From Actinoallomurus liliacearum (GTDB lineage: Bacteria; Actinomycetota; Actinomycetes; Streptosporangiales; Streptosporangiaceae), in assembly GCF_039542035.1 (NCBI RefSeq), contig NZ_BAABHJ010000007.1:1-26704 (forward strand): a DNA stretch of 26,704 bases. Reading direction: 5' to 3'. A model generated the notes under the pieces. It saw nothing but the letters and a program-made list of their open reading frames with translations. It was not told where the DNA came from and ran no database searches. Positions 24,408 through 26,704 of the stretch are shown here, piece by piece. A program made the translations under genes and the position numbers. Position 1 is the first letter of the stretch, and each line of letters opens with the position of its first letter.

Positions 24408-26039
24408 TCAGACAGCTCTGTCGTCATGTTCGGCCGGTGTTGTGACTACGTGAAGGGAATGAGACTTGCCGATGGTCGATCGCTTGGCTGGGGTGAGGAG
24501 GGCGGCGACGTCTTCGGCGGCTTGTCGTGCAAGGTCGGGCAGAACGGAGGTGTAGGTGTCGGCAGCGATCGTGATGGAGGACAGTCCGAGGGTTTCTTGG
24601 ACCACCTTCATGTCGTGGCCTGCGGCTAGTAGGAGGGTGGCGGCACCGTGGCGTAGGTCGTGGAGCCGGATCGGGGGCAGGTCGGCTTCGAGGCACAGCC
24701 AGTGGAACTGCTCGGTCACTTCCGCCGGGTCGATAGGGTCCCCGGTGGCCGTGGTGAAGACGAACTCGGTGTGGGTCCAGGCGGTTGCGGCGGCGAGGCG
24801 TTCGCGGTTGTGGCGGGCCTTGTGGGCGAGGAGTTCGTCGGTGGTTTGTTTGTCGAGTGCGACCTGGCGTTCGCCGGCGTCGGATTTGGGTTGGCCTTGG
24901 TGAGTGGTGCCGCCGATCTGGACGATTTGCCAGCGGATGGTGATCAGGCCGTCTGCCAGGTCGATGTCGGGCCAGCGTAGGCCGCAGGCTTCGCCGCGGC
25001 GTAGGCCGCGGAAGGCAATGAGGTGGTAGAGCGCGTAGAGCCGGTGGCGGCGGGCGCGTTGGAGGAAGACGCTAGTCTGCTCGGGTGTCCAGACCATGAC
25101 GGGTGAGGGCCGGGGGGTGGCGATGTAGGCGTCGTAGGCGGTCACGCTGGTGCCGAGTTTGGCTCCGTGCGGGCTGGCCGCGGCCAGTAGCGTCTTACGG
25201 TCCTTGGTGGCGGTGATGTGGGCGTCGCGGGCGGTACGCCAGGCCTGGATGCGGGCGGGTGTCCAGACCAGTGCCTTGGGGCGCTTGCCAGCGGGCAGTT
25301 CGATGAGGGCGGCGGGATTGATGTCGATCAGCCGCTGCTTGATGGCGGTGTTCAGCGCGGATCGGAGTGTGGCGCGGATCCGCTGCTTGGTCGCCGCGCT
25401 GATCAGGCGGCGGCCTTTGACCTTGGCGATGAGCTGCGGGTCGCCGCTGGCGCGAGCGGCCCGGATGGTGTGATTGAGGTCGTCGATCGCCTCAAAGACG
25501 CGGGCGACGTCACTGACCTGGAGCCGGTCGAGACGCACATCTCCGATCTGAGGGATCAGGTACAGGCGGATGTGGGATTCGTAGGCGGCGGTGGTGCCCG
25601 GCCGTAGCCGCTGTTTGTTGCTCAGCCATTGGGTGAGCCATTGCGCCACGGTGAGGTGGCCGTTCAGGTCCTGGCCGGTGCGGATCTTGCGGCGCAGCGC
25701 GGCGGGGTCCGGCAGCCGTTTGGTGGCCCTGATCTCCTGGGCGATGGCGTCGATGATTTTCGCGGTGATCTGCGGGTCATCCCCGGCGATGGCCAGCAGC
25801 TCGCGGGCGGCGTCCATTTCTTTTTGCGCTTCGTCCTGGGTGGGGAACCCACCGCGGCGCAGCGGGCCACGGCGGGTCCCCTCCGGGGTGAGCGGCAGTT
25901 CTAGCTGATAGATCCAGGTGCCGTGGTCCCGGCTCCAGGCGCCGGAGCGCCGCCGAAGCTTCGGGCACTGCTGCCCCAGCTGTTTACCGGTCTGGGCGTC
26001 GCAGCAGCCACATCGCTTGAACGTCTTACCGGTCGGCAT
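24408..26039 (-). CDS. Site-specific tyrosine integrase (actinophage/AICE type)
   Basis: 543 aa from an ATG with GAAGGTG upstream. A Cys-rich N-terminus (CGCCDAQTGKQLGQQC) and arm-binding region are followed by a core-binding domain at about 125-245 (TVAQWLTQWLSNKQRLRPGT) and a catalytic domain at about 315-510. Catalytic residues: R348 (GLRRGEACGL), K385 (QPKSDAGER), H460-x-x-R463 (RLHDLRHGAA) and Y496 (ADTYTSVLP). The third conserved His is Leu (ETLGLSS), a variant I have seen in this actinomycete group and probably tolerated. It would integrate and excise an element at an attachment site. It follows the excisionase gene by 14 nt. Confidence 0.9.
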   Translation of the reverse strand: MPTGKTFKRCGCCDAQTGKQLGQQCPKLRRRSGAWSRDHGTWIYQLELPLTPEGTRRGPLRRGGFPTQDEAQKEMDAARELLAIAGDDPQITAKIIDAIAQEIRATKRLPDPAALRRKIRTGQDLNGHLTVAQWLTQWLSNKQRLRPGTTAAYESHIRLYLIPQIGDVRLDRLQVSDVARVFEAIDDLNHTIRAARASGDPQLIAKVKGRRLISAATKQRIRATLRSALNTAIKQRLIDINPAALIELPAGKRPKALVWTPARIQAWRTARDAHITATKDRKTLLAAASPHGAKLGTSVTAYDAYIATPRPSPVMVWTPEQTSVFLQRARRHRLYALYHLIAFRGLRRGEACGLRWPDIDLADGLITIRWQIVQIGGTTHQGQPKSDAGERQVALDKQTTDELLAHKARHNRERLAAATAWTHTEFVFTTATGDPIDPAEVTEQFHWLCLEADLPPIRLHDLRHGAATLLLAAGHDMKVVQETLGLSSITIAADTYTSVLPDLARQAAEDVAALLTPAKRSTIGKSHSLHVVTTPAEHDDRAV

Positions 26040-26053
26040 GGGTTCACCTTCTG

Positions 26054-26278
26054 CTAGGTCGGGTTGCCGCCGGTGGGGGACAGGCCGAGCAGGGCGAGCA
26101 GCTCGGCGGTGGGCACCATGTAGGTCTTGCCGATGCGGATGATCCGGCAGGGGAACTGCCCGCTGCGGGCGAGCTCGTAGCTCTTGGTGCGTCCGATCCC
26201 GAGTGCCCGGCCTGCGGTGACCAGGTCCACCACGGCCGGCAGTGTGCTGATGTCCGCCAGCGACAGCGCCTCCTTCAT
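26054..26278 (-). CDS. Excisionase-like helix-turn-helix protein (MerR-type winged helix)
   Basis: 74 aa. The core DLVTAGRALGIGRTKSYELA, then RSGQFPCRIIRIGKTYMVP, is the classic excisionase/HTH-17 pattern: a recognition helix, a wing with Cys-Arg-Ile-Ile, then a short C-terminal helix. The ATG at 26278 has AGGGGG upstream. It lies directly before the integrase on the same strand, the usual xis-int pair of integrative actinomycete elements. It would bias the integrase toward excision. The longer upstream frame is not supported. Confidence 0.85.
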   Translation of the reverse strand: MKEALSLADISTLPAVVDLVTAGRALGIGRTKSYELARSGQFPCRIIRIGKTYMVPTAELLALLGLSPTGGNPT

Positions 26279-26704
26279 CGCCGCCCCCTGAGGGGTCCAG
26301 CGGGGGAGAGGCCGAAAGAGCACCCTGCTGGGCCTTCGCGGAGCGGGGCCGTTGGCGTGACGTTCGGTGCTGACGGTTGTGCGGTGCCACGGGCAGGGCC
26401 GGATTCGGCAGCGCATCGGCACGCGCGTTTTTGCTGGCTGCCGGATGCTCGGTCCCACGCCTGTGGCGGCCACCATGCACGCTCGGCTCGATCCTGGCCG
26501 TCAAGTGCAATCTGCTGGACCGGCGTGCGCCGACCGCACGGATCAGGGCCGACCGATCGCCCGGCGACGGCATCAGCACCGTGCCAGCCCGCTGCAGGTC
26601 GAACCACAGGGCGGTGAATACGACAGGGGCCTGGGCTACGGATTGACGGCGGCGCTCGAATACTGAGCCAGTGCCGACTCTTGAAAACGGACCCACCTGG
26701 AGGC
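26279..26704. other. Upstream region of the xis-int pair
   Basis: No convincing gene. Open frames here are long only because of GC bias and lack family signatures. In AICE-type elements a replication or transfer gene often lies upstream; here it would be beyond the window edge. Confidence 0.45.

Noticed and set aside
26040..26696. N-terminal extension of the integrase to a 762-aa protein
   Set aside because: The extra part overlaps the excisionase gene, has no conserved motif, and the Met at 26039 has a good ribosome-binding site and the canonical N-terminus.

Overview
The window is high-GC DNA with many GTG and TTG starts, 4-nt stop/start overlaps and gene families typical of actinomycetes. 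A Streptomyces or Streptosporangiales-type host is the best guess; nothing here fixes the genus.

Left part (1-8.5 kb): an accessory junkyard. A truncated ECF-type sigma gene lies next to a 4.0-kb Tn3-family transposon (595-4596) made of a transposase and a tyrosine recombinase (TnpA-TnpI) between long inverted repeats. Right of it are a 27-codon gene stub cut at the transposon end, a doubly inactivated tyrosine recombinase pseudogene, and an intact sigma factor / CU044_5270-type membrane protein operon. A 63-bp piece of the recombinase 5' end recurs in inverted orientation on the other side of that operon. A frameshifted IS701-type transposase remnant follows.

Middle (8.8-11.8 kb): a secreted or membrane-anchored DUF3494 (ice-binding-like) protein with a Thr/Pro tandem-repeat tail, then a small membrane protein overlapping a truncated reading frame. 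After these come a terminator hairpin and only the 3' 53 nt of a tRNA-Lys(CTT) gene, which looks like an integration footprint.

Right part (11.9-24.3 kb): a type I-E CRISPR-Cas locus. The cas operon runs leftward: cas3, a small ORF that looks like the detached Cas3 C-terminal domain, cse1, cse2, cas7e, cas5e, cas6e. There is no cas1 or cas2. Two divergent arrays flank it. Array 1 (20 repeats plus a decayed one) is next to cas6e and is read leftward. Array 2, beyond cas3, is read rightward and has two parts: 10 mostly decayed repeats, a 189-bp interruption, then 34 repeats. Repeat decay at the leader-proximal ends fits a locus that can express crRNAs and interfere but no longer acquires spacers by itself.

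Right end (24.4-26.3 kb): a phage/AICE-type integrase preceded by an excisionase-like helix-turn-helix protein, directly behind the array. With the tRNA-Lys fragment on the far side, this raises the possibility that the whole CRISPR-Cas block sits on an integrated island.
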